Source: Nesterenkonia ebinurensis (GTDB lineage: Bacteria > Actinomycetota > Actinomycetes > Actinomycetales > Micrococcaceae). Taken from it: a stretch of 64,000 nt of DNA. Positions 10,938 through 19,511 of this stretch are shown piece by piece; position 1 is the first letter of the stretch; every line of letters begins with the position of its first letter. The stretch covers positions 124,001 to 188,000 of the forward strand of contig NZ_VWNF01000045.1 in NCBI RefSeq assembly GCF_008711175.1, in the 5' to 3' direction. The notes beneath the pieces are model-generated. The model saw nothing but the letters and a program-made list of their open reading frames with translations, did no database searches and was not told where the DNA came from. The position numbers and the translations under genes are program-made.

Positions 10938-11831
10938 TCAGTGTTCGTCGTCGAAGGTGTTGGTGTGATGATCATGGTCGGCCACACCGCGCTTCCAGTA
11001 CCCGTCCACGGCCAGCTGGCGCTTGGGCAGGTCGAGTTCGCGGCGCAGATACCGGCGGATCGGCTTCATCGCACCGGCCTCACCGGCGGCGAACACATAC
11101 AGGTCTGAGGTGTCAGCCGGGACCTCCACACCCCGTATGGCGGTCTCCAGGGCACTGCCGTGGCCCCTCCCGACGGGGTCGGTGTCACGGTGCACCCAGT
11201 GCAGGTCAACGCTGACTCCGGGGGCGGGGATGATCTGCTGCTCCTCAGCGGCGTCGGCGATCTCCACCACGGCGGTAATGTGGGCGCCTTCCGGTGCTTC
11301 CTCGATCAGCCTGGAGATGGCCGGCAGGGCAGTCTCATCACCGACCGCCCAGTAGTGGGTGTAGTTCTCCGGCAGCAGCCAATTGGCCCGTGGTCCCATC
11401 ACCACGATCTCGTCACCTGGCTTGGCCCGGCGCGCCCAGAGTCCGGCGACACCGTGCTCGTGGATCACAAAGTCGATGGTCAGCTCACGGGCTTCGAGGT
11501 TGAAGGCTCGTGGCGTGTAGTCGCGGCGGATCGGTTCTCCATCAACGCTGTCGAGCTCCCATTCATCGTTCCCGATCTCCCGATAGGCCACAATCTTTTC
11601 GGTCTGAGGATCGGGGAAGTAGACCTTGATGTGATCGTTGCAGGCGAAGCGCACCAGGGGGTAGCCCTCGGCCAGCACATCCCCGGTCAGCACGATCCGG
11701 CGGTATCGAGGGGTGATCTCCTCTGCACGTACCACGTCGAGGTCCCGCCGCGCGATCCTGGGCAGGAAGTTCAACTGCTGCTCCCCAGTGCGGTTGGGGC
11801 CCTCGAAGGTCCTGCGTGTATTGATGCTCAT
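10938..11831 (-). CDS. Siderophore-interacting FAD-binding reductase (SIP family)
   Basis: 297 residues. The FAD-binding domain contains RDYTPRAFN (flavin-contacting RxYTxR) and VMGPRANW. The NAD(P)H-side domain has GDETALPAISRL and ends in DGYWKRG, a hallmark of the ViuB/SIP family. It should reduce ferric siderophore inside the cell to release iron. It is the last gene of the iron uptake operon and overlaps the ATPase gene by four bases. It is convergent with the ABC-F gene, with nine bases between them. Confidence 0.92.
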   Translation of the reverse strand: MSINTRRTFEGPNRTGEQQLNFLPRIARRDLDVVRAEEITPRYRRIVLTGDVLAEGYPLVRFACNDHIKVYFPDPQTEKIVAYREIGNDEWELDSVDGEPIRRDYTPRAFNLEARELTIDFVIHEHGVAGLWARRAKPGDEIVVMGPRANWLLPENYTHYWAVGDETALPAISRLIEEAPEGAHITAVVEIADAAEEQQIIPAPGVSVDLHWVHRDTDPVGRGHGSALETAIRGVEVPADTSDLYVFAAGEAGAMKPIRRYLRRELDLPKRQLAVDGYWKRGVADHDHHTNTFDDEH

Positions 11832-12736
11832 ACCTGCCGCTCCTGTCGTCCGGGTGTCTTCTCGGTGGTTCTGCGGCTGCGGTCTCGGCCCAGCGGCACT
11901 ACCTGCGGTGTTCCGGCTACGGGGTCGGGGACGACACGGCAGTCGAGGTCGAAGACCTGTTTGATTGTCTCTTGGGTGACGACGTGTTCTGGGGTGCCTT
12001 GGGTGATGATGTCTCCGTGGCGCATGGCGATCATGTAGGTGGCATACCGTGCGGCATGGTTGAGGTCGTGCAAGACCGCCACCAGGGTGTGGCCCTGTTG
12101 GTGCAGGTCGGTGAAGAGCTCCAGCAGTTCAATCTGGTGGGTGATGTCCAGGAAGGTGGTGGGCTCATCCAATAGTAGGATCTCGGTCTGCTGAGCCAGA
12201 GCCACCGAGACCCAGACGCGTTGGCGTTGTCCTCCGGAGAGTTCGTCGACCAGCCGGTGGGAGAGCTCGGTGATCCCGGTGGCTTCCATGGCTTGGTACA
12301 CGGCTGTTTCATCGTCTCGACTCCATTGTTTGATGAAGCTCTGGTGGGGGAACCGTCCCCGGGCGACTAAGTCGGCCACGGTGATGCCGTCAGGGGCTAC
12401 AGAGGTCTGGGGTAACAGTCCGACTTTGCGGGCGACTTCCTTGGACTTATAGGCGGTAATGGTCTGCCCATCGAGTATCACCTGCCCACTCGAGGGTTTC
12501 AACAGCCGGGAGAGCGCGCGCAGCAGGGTGGACTTGCCGCAGGCGTTGGGTCCGATGATCACGGTGAAGGACTCATCCGGAATCTGGACTGAGAGGTCGT
12601 GGCTGATACTGCGTTTGTCATAGCCGATGGTCGCATCCTGGACCTGCAACCTGGGACCAGCCGTGGGGACGTCGGCCTGCGGCTGGGCGGGGTCTGTACT
12701 GACCGTAGGGGTATCGGTTGTGGTGGTGTGTGTCAT
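11828..12736 (-). CDS. Ferric siderophore ABC transporter ATPase (FecE/FepC type)
   Basis: 302 residues from the ATG at 12736, which overlaps the permease stop as ATGA. The N terminus is a Thr/Pro-rich tail of about 35 residues. It has Walker A GPNACGKST, with the Cys typical of siderophore ATPases, then ELSGGQRQRVW and EILLLDEPTTFLD. It energises import through the two permeases encoded upstream in the operon. The C terminus is basic and poorly conserved. Confidence 0.92.
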   Translation of the reverse strand: MTHTTTTDTPTVSTDPAQPQADVPTAGPRLQVQDATIGYDKRSISHDLSVQIPDESFTVIIGPNACGKSTLLRALSRLLKPSSGQVILDGQTITAYKSKEVARKVGLLPQTSVAPDGITVADLVARGRFPHQSFIKQWSRDDETAVYQAMEATGITELSHRLVDELSGGQRQRVWVSVALAQQTEILLLDEPTTFLDITHQIELLELFTDLHQQGHTLVAVLHDLNHAARYATYMIAMRHGDIITQGTPEHVVTQETIKQVFDLDCRVVPDPVAGTPQVVPLGRDRSRRTTEKTPGRQERQV

Positions 12737-13860
12737 GGGCGTTTTCTCATTTCGTGGATCAGCAGCCATACCAGGTACCCACCGCCGAGGACCACGGTGA
12801 CCACCCCGACAGGAAGGGCGGAGGGCAGCAGGTGCTGGGCGGTGTAGTCAGCAGCGGCCAGCCCCAGTGCTCCGGTGATGGCCGCAGGTACCAGGGTGAC
12901 TCCGGGGGTGCGGGCCAGTCGGCGGGCGATCTGTGGTGCGGCCAGGGCTATGAAGGAGATCGGCCCGGCCGAGGCGGTGACGGTAGCGGTCAGGGCCACA
13001 CCGACAACCACCAGGGCCAGCCGGGAGGTCTCGCCTTTGACACCGGTGGCCTTAGCGGCATCATCGCCGAGCTCCAGCTGACGCTGAGACGGCGCCAGTC
13101 CCATCAGAAGGGCAAAGAGGATCAGAATGGCGAGGGTGCCGTGGGTGAGCTGGTCCCAGGTAGTGGCGTTCAGCGAGCCTGCGCCCCAGGCGGCAGCGCT
13201 CATGGCCACATCCAGATCTGCCCGCAGGATCAGCCAGGTGTTCAACGAGGCCAGCATGGCGCTGATGCCGATGCCCACGATGATCAGCCGGAAGCCCTGG
13301 ACACCGCGCCGCCAAGCCAGCAGGTAGACGGCAAGGGCCGTGAGGATTCCACCAACGAGTGCGCCTGCGGCCAGGTGGAGATACCCGCCGCCGATGACGA
13401 TGATCACCACCAAGGCTCCGGTGTAGGAGCCGGTGGAGAACCCGATGATATCCGGTGAGGCCAGCGGGTTGCGGGTCAGGGACTGGAAGATCGCCCCGGA
13501 GGCTCCTAGGGCGGCACCGAAGACCACAGCGCCCAGCACCCGGGGCAGCCGCCAGCCCACCACCACGGTGCGGGCGAATCCGGCCTCAGGGTCGTTGAGC
13601 AGAGCGCCCCATACCTCAGGGATGGTCAGTTCGTAATCCCCGCTGGCCAGCGCCCACAACGAGATCAGCACCGTGAGTATGACCATGACCAAGCAGACCA
13701 CTAATGAGCGGAGGTTGAACCGGTAGGCCATCCCGAACCGGCGGAGAATCAGGGTCCGGCGCCCGAAGTGCACCCGAGGTGGCGCCTGGGTGCCGCGGTG
13801 GGGGAGAGTGGGTGTTCGTCCGTTGAGCTTCGCCGGTTCTGGTCTGAGGGTGGTGGTCAT
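12733..13860 (-). CDS. Ferric siderophore ABC permease, FecCD family (second)
   Basis: 375 residues from the ATG at 13860, which overlaps the upstream permease stop; longer open frame upstream is ignored. It is a polytopic membrane protein with the FecCD signatures GWRLPRVLGAVVFGAALGASGAIFQSLTRNPLASPDIIG and, near the C terminus, GPISFIALAAPQIARRL. It pairs with the permease encoded just upstream to form the channel. Confidence 0.92.
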   Translation of the reverse strand: MTTTLRPEPAKLNGRTPTLPHRGTQAPPRVHFGRRTLILRRFGMAYRFNLRSLVVCLVMVILTVLISLWALASGDYELTIPEVWGALLNDPEAGFARTVVVGWRLPRVLGAVVFGAALGASGAIFQSLTRNPLASPDIIGFSTGSYTGALVVIIVIGGGYLHLAAGALVGGILTALAVYLLAWRRGVQGFRLIIVGIGISAMLASLNTWLILRADLDVAMSAAAWGAGSLNATTWDQLTHGTLAILILFALLMGLAPSQRQLELGDDAAKATGVKGETSRLALVVVGVALTATVTASAGPISFIALAAPQIARRLARTPGVTLVPAAITGALGLAAADYTAQHLLPSALPVGVVTVVLGGGYLVWLLIHEMRKRP

Positions 13861-14954
13861 AGTCCGCTGGCTTTCTTGCGTCGGACGAGCAGGATGAGCA
13901 CGGGTGCGCCGAGGAAGGCGGTGACGATCCCGACCGGCATCTCTCCGGGACGGATAACCACTCGGCCCAGGATGTCGGCAGCCACCACGAGGGCCGGTGC
14001 TAACAGCACCGTATAGGCCAGGATCCAGCGCTGGTCCGGTCCCACCACCCACCGGGCGATATGCGGAACCATCAGCCCCACGAATCCGATAGGCCCGGCG
14101 ATGGCAGTGGCCCCACCGGCGAGCAGAGTCACGGCGAGGACTCCGAGGATCCGGGTGCGGGTCACGTTGGCACCCAGGGAGTTCGCGAAGTCATCACCTA
14201 AGGCAATGGCGTTCAACGATCGAGCGGCGATGATGGCGATCAGCAGCCCAATCATCAGGAACGGCAGAACAGGCAGGAGGATATCGAACCCCCGGCCGGT
14301 CACTGACCCGGCATTCCAGTTGCGCATCTGATCAAAAGCCCGGGGGTTCAGCAGCACCATGCCAGTGACCAGCCCGGAGAGGACCGCGCCCACGGCCACT
14401 CCGGCCAGGGTGAGACGGACCGGGTCTGCTCCGCACCGGCCAGTGGAGCCGATCAGATACACCACTACGGTGACCACAAGGGCCCCGGCGAAGGCGAACC
14501 ACACGTACCCGCTGATACTGGTGACCCCGAAGACCGCCACACCGACCACCACGAAGAACGCCGCTCCAGCGTTGACCCCCAGAATCCCCGGATCAGCCAA
14601 CGGGTTGCGGGTCATCGCCTGGATCAACGCACCAGCCACACCCAGGGAGGCACCGACACAGAGTCCGGCCACGGTGCGGGGGATGCGCATCTCCCAGATG
14701 ACATACACATCCCCCTCGCCCGTGTTCTGCCGCAGAGCAGCCAACACCTCACCGAGTGGGATCGCCTTGGACCCCACCACCACACTCAACAGGATGAGGG
14801 CGATCAGCGTTATGAGAGCCAGCAGCAGCCCAAACGCGCGGCGAGAGACCAAGCCCCGGGAGGCACTGACAGGCAGTTCAGCGGGGCCCCCGGAGGGAGC
14901 CTCGCTCCGGGGGCTCGCTGACCCAGGGTGAGGCTCCAACCTGACATCACTCAT
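13857..14954 (-). CDS. Ferric siderophore ABC permease, FecCD family (first)
   Basis: 365 residues. A soluble Pro/Ser-rich N terminus of about 38 residues precedes about nine hydrophobic segments. Family signatures are RIPRTVAGLCVGASLGVAGALIQ, TRNPLADPGILG and GPIGFVGLMVPHIAR. It forms the heteromeric channel with the second permease. It is 24 bases downstream of the binding-protein gene and in the same operon. Confidence 0.92.
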   Translation of the reverse strand: MSDVRLEPHPGSASPRSEAPSGGPAELPVSASRGLVSRRAFGLLLALITLIALILLSVVVGSKAIPLGEVLAALRQNTGEGDVYVIWEMRIPRTVAGLCVGASLGVAGALIQAMTRNPLADPGILGVNAGAAFFVVVGVAVFGVTSISGYVWFAFAGALVVTVVVYLIGSTGRCGADPVRLTLAGVAVGAVLSGLVTGMVLLNPRAFDQMRNWNAGSVTGRGFDILLPVLPFLMIGLLIAIIAARSLNAIALGDDFANSLGANVTRTRILGVLAVTLLAGGATAIAGPIGFVGLMVPHIARWVVGPDQRWILAYTVLLAPALVVAADILGRVVIRPGEMPVGIVTAFLGAPVLILLVRRKKASGL

Positions 14955-14978
14955 CCACCGACTCCGGAAGTTCCGACA

Positions 14979-15995
14979 CTACTGCTCTGCCTGGTCCACG
15001 GTGGCGTCTTCGAGCTCGGCGGTGATCTGGTCCAGAGCCCACGGGATGGCGATCGGGCCGAGCTCGGTGGCATTGGTCAGGGCGGCGTCGGCATAGATGA
15101 CGGCGTCGTTCTGCACTGCGGGCAGCTCACCCCACCGCGGATCGGACTCGAGAGTCTCCACAGCGTCCTCGGAGCGCCAAGTCATCACGTAGAAGATGTC
15201 AGTGGTGATCTGGTCCAGAGCCTCCAGGGAAATGCTCTCCAGAGCGGCGAGGTCCTCGTCGGTGGCCAGCCCCAGCTGCTCCAGCAGATAGAAGTGACCA
15301 GTCAGGCGGATGTCCTGCTCCACCAGGTCACCGTAGATGTAGCTGGCCCCCTGAAGGTGCTCGATTCGTTCGCGGGCCTCATCAAAGGAGGCCTCCACCT
15401 CGGCGATTGCCTCCATACCGGCCTCAGCGGTGCCGGTCAGCTTCGCAAGGTCGGAGAGGGTCTTGTCCCACTGGTCGTACTCGTAAGGCGTGGTGTAGAC
15501 CGGGGCGATCTCAGAGAGCTGTTCGAACATCTCCTCGTCGATTCCCCAGTCCGCTCCCTGACCGATGATCAGGTCCGGCTCGTAGGAGGCTACGGTCTCC
15601 ATCGATGGGGTGTAACCCTCGGCGATCAGGTCGGTGTCATGTACCGAGACGTCGACATCGGTGTCCTCCATCCACGGGTGACCGGCCAGGTAGTCGTCCC
15701 CGGCCCGAGGCGAGCCGGCGAAGGCCACGGGCTGCTCACCGAGCGCGACCAGCATCTCCGCATAGGGGCCGGTCACCGAGACGATGCGCTCCGGCTTCTC
15801 CTCCAGGGTGATCTCCCCGTAGACGGTGTCCACCGTGACGGGGTAGTCGCCGCCGGTCTCGGAGGCTTCGGCGTTGTCCCCGACGTCGTCGGTCTCCTGC
15901 CCGTTCTCTTGGTCTGCCTGGCAGGCGGTGAGCAACAGTGCACCGGCGAGCAGGACGGCGGCGGTCCTCGCCCAGGGGCGTGAGAGCACGGTCAT
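14979..15995 (-). CDS. Iron-siderophore substrate-binding lipoprotein
   Basis: 338 residues from the ATG at 15995, with AGAAAGG seven bases upstream; longer frames are open but lack support. The signal peptide ends in the lipobox LLTAC. The class III binding-protein fold is shown by TLEEKPERIVSVTGPYAEMLVALG and YEPDLIIGQG. It is strongly acidic. It captures ferric siderophore outside the membrane for the FecCD/E transporter. It is the first gene of the operon and lies 60 bases downstream of a good iron box. Confidence 0.92.
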   Translation of the reverse strand: MTVLSRPWARTAAVLLAGALLLTACQADQENGQETDDVGDNAEASETGGDYPVTVDTVYGEITLEEKPERIVSVTGPYAEMLVALGEQPVAFAGSPRAGDDYLAGHPWMEDTDVDVSVHDTDLIAEGYTPSMETVASYEPDLIIGQGADWGIDEEMFEQLSEIAPVYTTPYEYDQWDKTLSDLAKLTGTAEAGMEAIAEVEASFDEARERIEHLQGASYIYGDLVEQDIRLTGHFYLLEQLGLATDEDLAALESISLEALDQITTDIFYVMTWRSEDAVETLESDPRWGELPAVQNDAVIYADAALTNATELGPIAIPWALDQITAELEDATVDQAEQ

Positions 15996-16054
15996 AGACA
16001 TGCCTTTCTCATCAAGTGGTGGCTTCAGCGGACACAAAGATGCCGCTTGCCTGA

Positions 16055-16073
16055 ATAGGTTATGCGAACCTAT
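16055..16073. promoter_or_regulatory. IdeR/DtxR-type iron box
   Basis: The 19-mer ATAGGTTATGCGAACCTAT agrees with the DtxR/IdeR consensus TTAGGTTAGSCTAACCTAA at 15 positions, and its outer seven bases form a perfect dyad. It lies between the siderophore-binding protein gene and the divergent AraC gene, so it may control both with ferrous iron as co-repressor. Confidence 0.85.
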
Positions 16074-16165
16074 CCTTATTCGGTTCACCGATTTCGGCAG
16101 TAGGTGAACAGTTTCCGACACCAGACCTCAGATGCGGGCCGACCGCCCGGAGAGGATGAGAGCCA

Positions 16166-16936
16166 GTGACCCTCAGCATGGCGCCGTCGGTGGAAGCGCA
16201 GGGCGCTCAGCCTCCGCATCGAACGTGGATCCCTCCGGCGACCCTGTCGGAGCGCTGCGAGCAAGACCACCACGTGTTGCTGTGGCAGGTGCGCGGGAAT
16301 GCCGAGCTGGTGATCGACGAGAAACCGATGACTCTGAGCGAAGGCCATGCAGCGTGGGTCCCGGCAGGGGTGCGGCACCGGTTTACCGTACAGGCGAACT
16401 CGGTGGTGGTTCCGCTGGTGTTCTCCGTGGGTCGCATCGCCACCACGCTGAACGAGCCGACCATCATCCGGGTGGGGCGCCAGCTGCACACCGTGCTGCT
16501 GGCCCACGGAGTGGCGGGGATGACAGCCATCGCCCTGGAGGCAAACCTCGACCGTCAGGTGCTGTCCCTGCTGGAGCGGAGCCCCGTCGCGGCGACAGCC
16601 ATGCAGCTGCCGGAGAGTGCGCCGGCCCGGGCCGTGGCCGAGACCCTGCTCTTCAATCCCGGGGACATCCGCACCGCGGAGCAGCTGGCGGCTTCGGTGC
16701 ACACCTCCCTGCGAACGGTGGAGCGCGAGTTCCGGGCTGAGACGGGGATGACCCTGCGGCAGTGGAGGCTGCGCAACCGCATGCAGGCCGCGGCGGTGCT
16801 GCTGCGCACAGACACCACGGTCCACGCCGTGGCTCACCGAGTCGGCTACACCCACGTCAATGCCTTCCGCCGAGCCTTCAAGCAGCACTTCGGCATCACT
16901 CCCACCCACTACGCCTTCGGTCACCACAAGGGGTGA
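16166..16936 (+). CDS. AraC-family regulator with cupin sensor domain
   Basis: 256 residues from a GTG preceded by GAGAGG. The N-terminal cupin region contains LLWQVRGNAELVIDEKPMTLSEGHAAWVPAGVRHRF. The C-terminal pair of helix-turn-helix motifs is RTAEQLAASVHTSLRTVEREFRAETGM and VHAVAHRVGYTHVNAFRRAFKQHFGITP. It is divergent from the siderophore uptake operon and shares the region with the iron box. It probably activates that operon, as siderophore-sensing AraC proteins do (inference from position). Confidence 0.85.
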   Translation: MTLSMAPSVEAQGAQPPHRTWIPPATLSERCEQDHHVLLWQVRGNAELVIDEKPMTLSEGHAAWVPAGVRHRFTVQANSVVVPLVFSVGRIATTLNEPTIIRVGRQLHTVLLAHGVAGMTAIALEANLDRQVLSLLERSPVAATAMQLPESAPARAVAETLLFNPGDIRTAEQLAASVHTSLRTVEREFRAETGMTLRQWRLRNRMQAAAVLLRTDTTVHAVAHRVGYTHVNAFRRAFKQHFGITPTHYAFGHHKG

Positions 16937-17034
16937 TGAACCGTCACTGGGCGTTTTGATTGAGGCCGATGCTCTCCACGATGGGGAGAAACCCTTCGTT
17001 GGCCCGGCTCAGCCGATACGGATGCGGCCGCCCC

Positions 17035-17952
17035 TCAGCGGCTGCTGACCAGGTGTTCCTCGACCCAGGCGTCCTCGGCGTCCTCATCGGAATATTTGCC
17101 GGACTCTCGGCGGCGCAGCTGCTTGGCCAGGCGGGTCCGTTCCTGCCGCTCCACACGGGGATCGGTCGCGCCGAGCGGGTCATCGTACGAGCCCTCGGCG
17201 GCGTCGAGCTCCTCCAGGTCCAGGTTGCGGCGGTGCAGCCGGGCCGCGTACCACCACCCCACAAAGCTGAGCAGCCCGAAGGCCACCCACTGCATCGAAT
17301 AGCTCAGATGTGGGCCCTCATCCAGGGCAGGTCTGGCCAGCTGGCGCGGAGCCTCCTGCGGTGCCGGGTGTTCTTGGGCCATCAGACCGTAGGCGCCGTC
17401 CACCAAGGAATAGCCCACCTGGTTCTCATACTCACCCATGTTGATCGAGGCCAGCTGGCCCGCCGGCGCCCCACGGTCGATTTCCGGCTCGGCAGGCTTC
17501 AGCCGCACCACTGCCTGAACCTCACCGGAGGGCGGCACAGGGTTATCGGCAGGCACTGAGCCATCTGTGCTGGAGGTGGGCAGCCAGCCCCGGGAGATCA
17601 CGACGACGTCCCCGGTACCTGATTCCCGGAAGGGTACCAGCTGCTCATACCCCACCTGACCGCCGTGCCCGCGGTTGCGCGCCAGCAGGGAGTCCTCCCA
17701 GAGGTACTCGCCATGCATCTGCACCACAGTCCACTCGTCCTCCGGGCTGCCCTCGGCGAACAGCTCCTGGGCCTCGGCGTAGGGCACCGGATCCTGGTCA
17801 TAGTTGGCCACTATCCGGTTGATCTCCTCCAGAGCAGACTCCCGGCGGTCCAGCTGCCACTGGCCCAACAGGTAGCAGGCGAAGCAGAACACCATACAGA
17901 CGGCTAGCCAGCCCAGCCAAGTGGGAGTGAGCAGGAAGGAATAGCGTTTCAC
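17035..17952 (-). CDS. SURF1 family cytochrome oxidase assembly protein
   Basis: 305 residues from a GTG that overlaps the stop of the upstream small gene. It has an N-terminal membrane helix (about 10-30, GWLAVCMVFCFACYLLGQWQL), an extracytoplasmic domain with VVISRGWLP, and a second helix at about 222-240. A charged cytosolic C-terminal tail of about 65 residues is typical of actinobacterial forms. SURF1 assists heme a insertion into terminal oxidase. Confidence 0.9.
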   Translation of the reverse strand: MKRYSFLLTPTWLGWLAVCMVFCFACYLLGQWQLDRRESALEEINRIVANYDQDPVPYAEAQELFAEGSPEDEWTVVQMHGEYLWEDSLLARNRGHGGQVGYEQLVPFRESGTGDVVVISRGWLPTSSTDGSVPADNPVPPSGEVQAVVRLKPAEPEIDRGAPAGQLASINMGEYENQVGYSLVDGAYGLMAQEHPAPQEAPRQLARPALDEGPHLSYSMQWVAFGLLSFVGWWYAARLHRRNLDLEELDAAEGSYDDPLGATDPRVERQERTRLAKQLRRRESGKYSDEDAEDAWVEEHLVSSR

Positions 17953-18212
17953 GGTGCACCACCCTCCGCCGGTGTTGGGCCCATGGGCTCCGTGCTGCGC
18001 CAGAACAGTCGTGCTCTGAGAAAGTCCTCCAACCAGTTGCGGTGCTCATCGCAGGCCAGCCAGATCTTGCGCCGCTGCGCATCATGAATCTTGGGGTTGT
18101 TCCAGAGGATCTGCCACTGGGCATCGGCAGCACAGCCCTTCCGAGAGCAGGTGGGGGTGTCCGGACCGTGCTTGCCGGATGCCTGGCTCTGAAGGGCGCC
18201 CAGAAGATCCAT
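17949..18212 (-). CDS. Small conserved actinobacterial protein with paired cysteines
   Basis: 87 residues from the ATG at 18212, which shares one base with the DUF3099 stop (TGATG). Features are CSRKGCAADAQWQILWNNPKIH and WLACDEHRNWLEDFLRARLF: three Cys and a CxEH that could bind metal. Homologues beside SURF1 are often labelled acetone carboxylase in databases, but nothing here supports such an enzyme. The function is unknown. Tight coupling to DUF3099 and SURF1 suggests a membrane or respiratory context. Confidence 0.7.
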   Translation of the reverse strand: MDLLGALQSQASGKHGPDTPTCSRKGCAADAQWQILWNNPKIHDAQRRKIWLACDEHRNWLEDFLRARLFWRSTEPMGPTPAEGGAP

Positions 18213-18628
18213 CAGCGGTGCTCCTTCTTCGGCTCGTCCTCTGCCAGCTCTCCGGATATGAGGCTCTGTGCGCCGCTGTCTGCCGGGGCGTCGTCGTCGT
18301 TGTTCTCCCACCATTGGGAGGGCTCAGTCTCCGGCTCCTGGTGATCTGTTCCCAGGGTCCGCTGTGCAGTGAGCTCAGCAGACTGAAGCTGGGCCTGGTA
18401 GCGGTCGCCGCCGGCATTGGCATTGACCACCGCGATATAGGGCAGCACCACAGCGCCCACCACAAAGGCTAAGGCCCACCAGCTCTGCCAGACCGCTCCG
18501 ACCACCACTGCGGCGATGAAGCAGACGGTGCGGATAGACATCGCCACGGTGTAGCGGACCATCCGGCTTCGCTGCTCAGCACTGTGCCGCAGCGGCGCAT
18601 CGGTGATGGTGTGGACCTCAGAGGTCAT
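18212..18628 (-). CDS. DUF3099 membrane protein
   Basis: 138 residues. The conserved N-terminal motif ITDAPLRHSAEQRSRMVRYTVAMSIRTVCF is followed by two membrane helices (about 30-48 and 52-70) and an acidic C-terminal tail. It is the first gene of the operon with the small Cys protein and SURF1. A -10-like TAGACT lies exactly six bases before the ATG, so the transcript should be leaderless. The dyad TTCTAC-N5-GTAGAA lies 19 bases upstream. Confidence 0.85.
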   Translation of the reverse strand: MTSEVHTITDAPLRHSAEQRSRMVRYTVAMSIRTVCFIAAVVVGAVWQSWWALAFVVGAVVLPYIAVVNANAGGDRYQAQLQSAELTAQRTLGTDHQEPETEPSQWWENNDDDAPADSGAQSLISGELAEDEPKKEHR

Positions 18629-18647
18629 TCCCCCAGTCTACGCGCGG

Positions 18648-18664
18648 TTCTACGTTCAGTAGAA
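18648..18664. promoter_or_regulatory. Operator-like dyad TTCTAC-N5-GTAGAA, copy 2 (divergent promoter)
   Basis: Perfect 6-bp arms, same spacing as the dyads at 1297 and 21790. It sits in the 59-bp divergent region between DUF3099 (minus) and fabG (plus), within reach of both promoters. Confidence 0.55.
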
Positions 18665-18687
18665 GACGAAACGATAGGGTGTGATCT

Positions 18688-19395
18688 ATGAGCGAACGAT
18701 CAGTACTTATCACCGGCGGAAACCGCGGCATCGGCCGTGCGATTGCCGAATCATTCCTTGCCAACGGAGACAAAGTAGCTGTCACCACACGCAACGGGGA
18801 GGCTCCTGAGGGCGCCCTCGGAGTGGCCGCTGATGTCACCGATTCGGCCAGCATTGATGAGGCTTTCAAACAGGTGGAGCAAGCCCACGGCCCGGTGGAG
18901 GTGCTGGTGGCCAATGCCGGAATCACTCGCGACACCCTGCTGCTGCGGATGAGCGAGGAGGACTTCTCCGATGTGATCGACACCAACCTGACCGGCGCCT
19001 TCCGGGTGCTCAAGCGGGCGTCGAAGGGCATGCTGCGACTGCGCCGGGGCCGGGTGGTGCTGATCGGCTCAGTGGTGGGCCTCTACGGCTCCCCGGGCCA
19101 GATCAACTACAGCTCCTCGAAGTCCGCACTGGTCGGCATGGCCCGCTCGCTGACCCGGGAGCTGGGCGGTCGCGGAATCACCGCCAATGTGGTGGCGCCC
19201 GGGTTTGTGCGTTCGGATATGACTGATCAGCTGGACGAGGACACCCAGAAGAAGTACCTGGAGAACATTCCCGCCGGGCGTTTCGCCGAGGCAGAGGAGG
19301 TGGCCCGTGTGGTGCGCTGGCTCTCCGGGGACGACGCCGCCTATATCTCCGGCGCAGTCATCCCGGTCGACGGCGGCCTGGGCATGGGCCACTGA
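18688..19395 (+). CDS. fabG: 3-oxoacyl-ACP reductase FabG (MabA-like)
   Basis: 235 residues. A short-chain dehydrogenase with NADPH-binding TGGNRGIGRAI, NAG in VANAGITRDTLLLRM, catalytic Ser in GSVVGLYGSPGQINYSSSKSAL with YxxxK, and C-terminal YISGAVIPVDGGLGMGH. It fits the fatty-acid ketoreductase FabG. A -10-like TAGGGT ends seven bases before the ATG, so probably leaderless. It shares its upstream region with DUF3099. Confidence 0.88.
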   Translation: MSERSVLITGGNRGIGRAIAESFLANGDKVAVTTRNGEAPEGALGVAADVTDSASIDEAFKQVEQAHGPVEVLVANAGITRDTLLLRMSEEDFSDVIDTNLTGAFRVLKRASKGMLRLRRGRVVLIGSVVGLYGSPGQINYSSSKSALVGMARSLTRELGGRGITANVVAPGFVRSDMTDQLDEDTQKKYLENIPAGRFAEAEEVARVVRWLSGDDAAYISGAVIPVDGGLGMGH

Positions 19396-19398
19396 CAC

Positions 19399-19417
19399 AC
19401 CCACCCACCCACCCACC
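19399..19417 (+). repeat. (ACCC)n microsatellite after fabG
   Basis: Four ACCC units and a partial fifth, three bases after the fabG stop. Simple repeats are unusual in this window; the copy number may vary by slippage. Confidence 0.7.
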
Positions 19418-19425
19418 ACATCGCC

Positions 19426-19491
19426 GAGTGCATGATTTGTGCACTAGTTTCCGGCCCTCGGGAGCCGAAATGCTGCACAGATCATGCACTC
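19426..19491. repeat. Long imperfect inverted repeat (18-bp arms)
   Basis: Left arm 19426-19443 (GAGTGCATGATTTGTGCA) and right arm 19474-19491 pair at 17 of 18 positions around a 30-base spacer. The spacer holds a small GC hairpin of its own. It lies between fabG and the next SDR gene, 20 bases before the latter's start. No T-run follows, so it is not a textbook terminator. Confidence 0.75.
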
Positions 19492-19511
19492 AAGGAAGAA
19501 CTGAGGAAGTT

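Noticed and set aside
19399-19417. Possible CRISPR-like repeat
   Set aside because: It is a four-base microsatellite with no spacers.
19428-19511. Upstream start for the SDR gene
   Set aside because: It would place the long inverted repeat inside the protein, while the ATG at 19512 has a ribosome site and the family N terminus.
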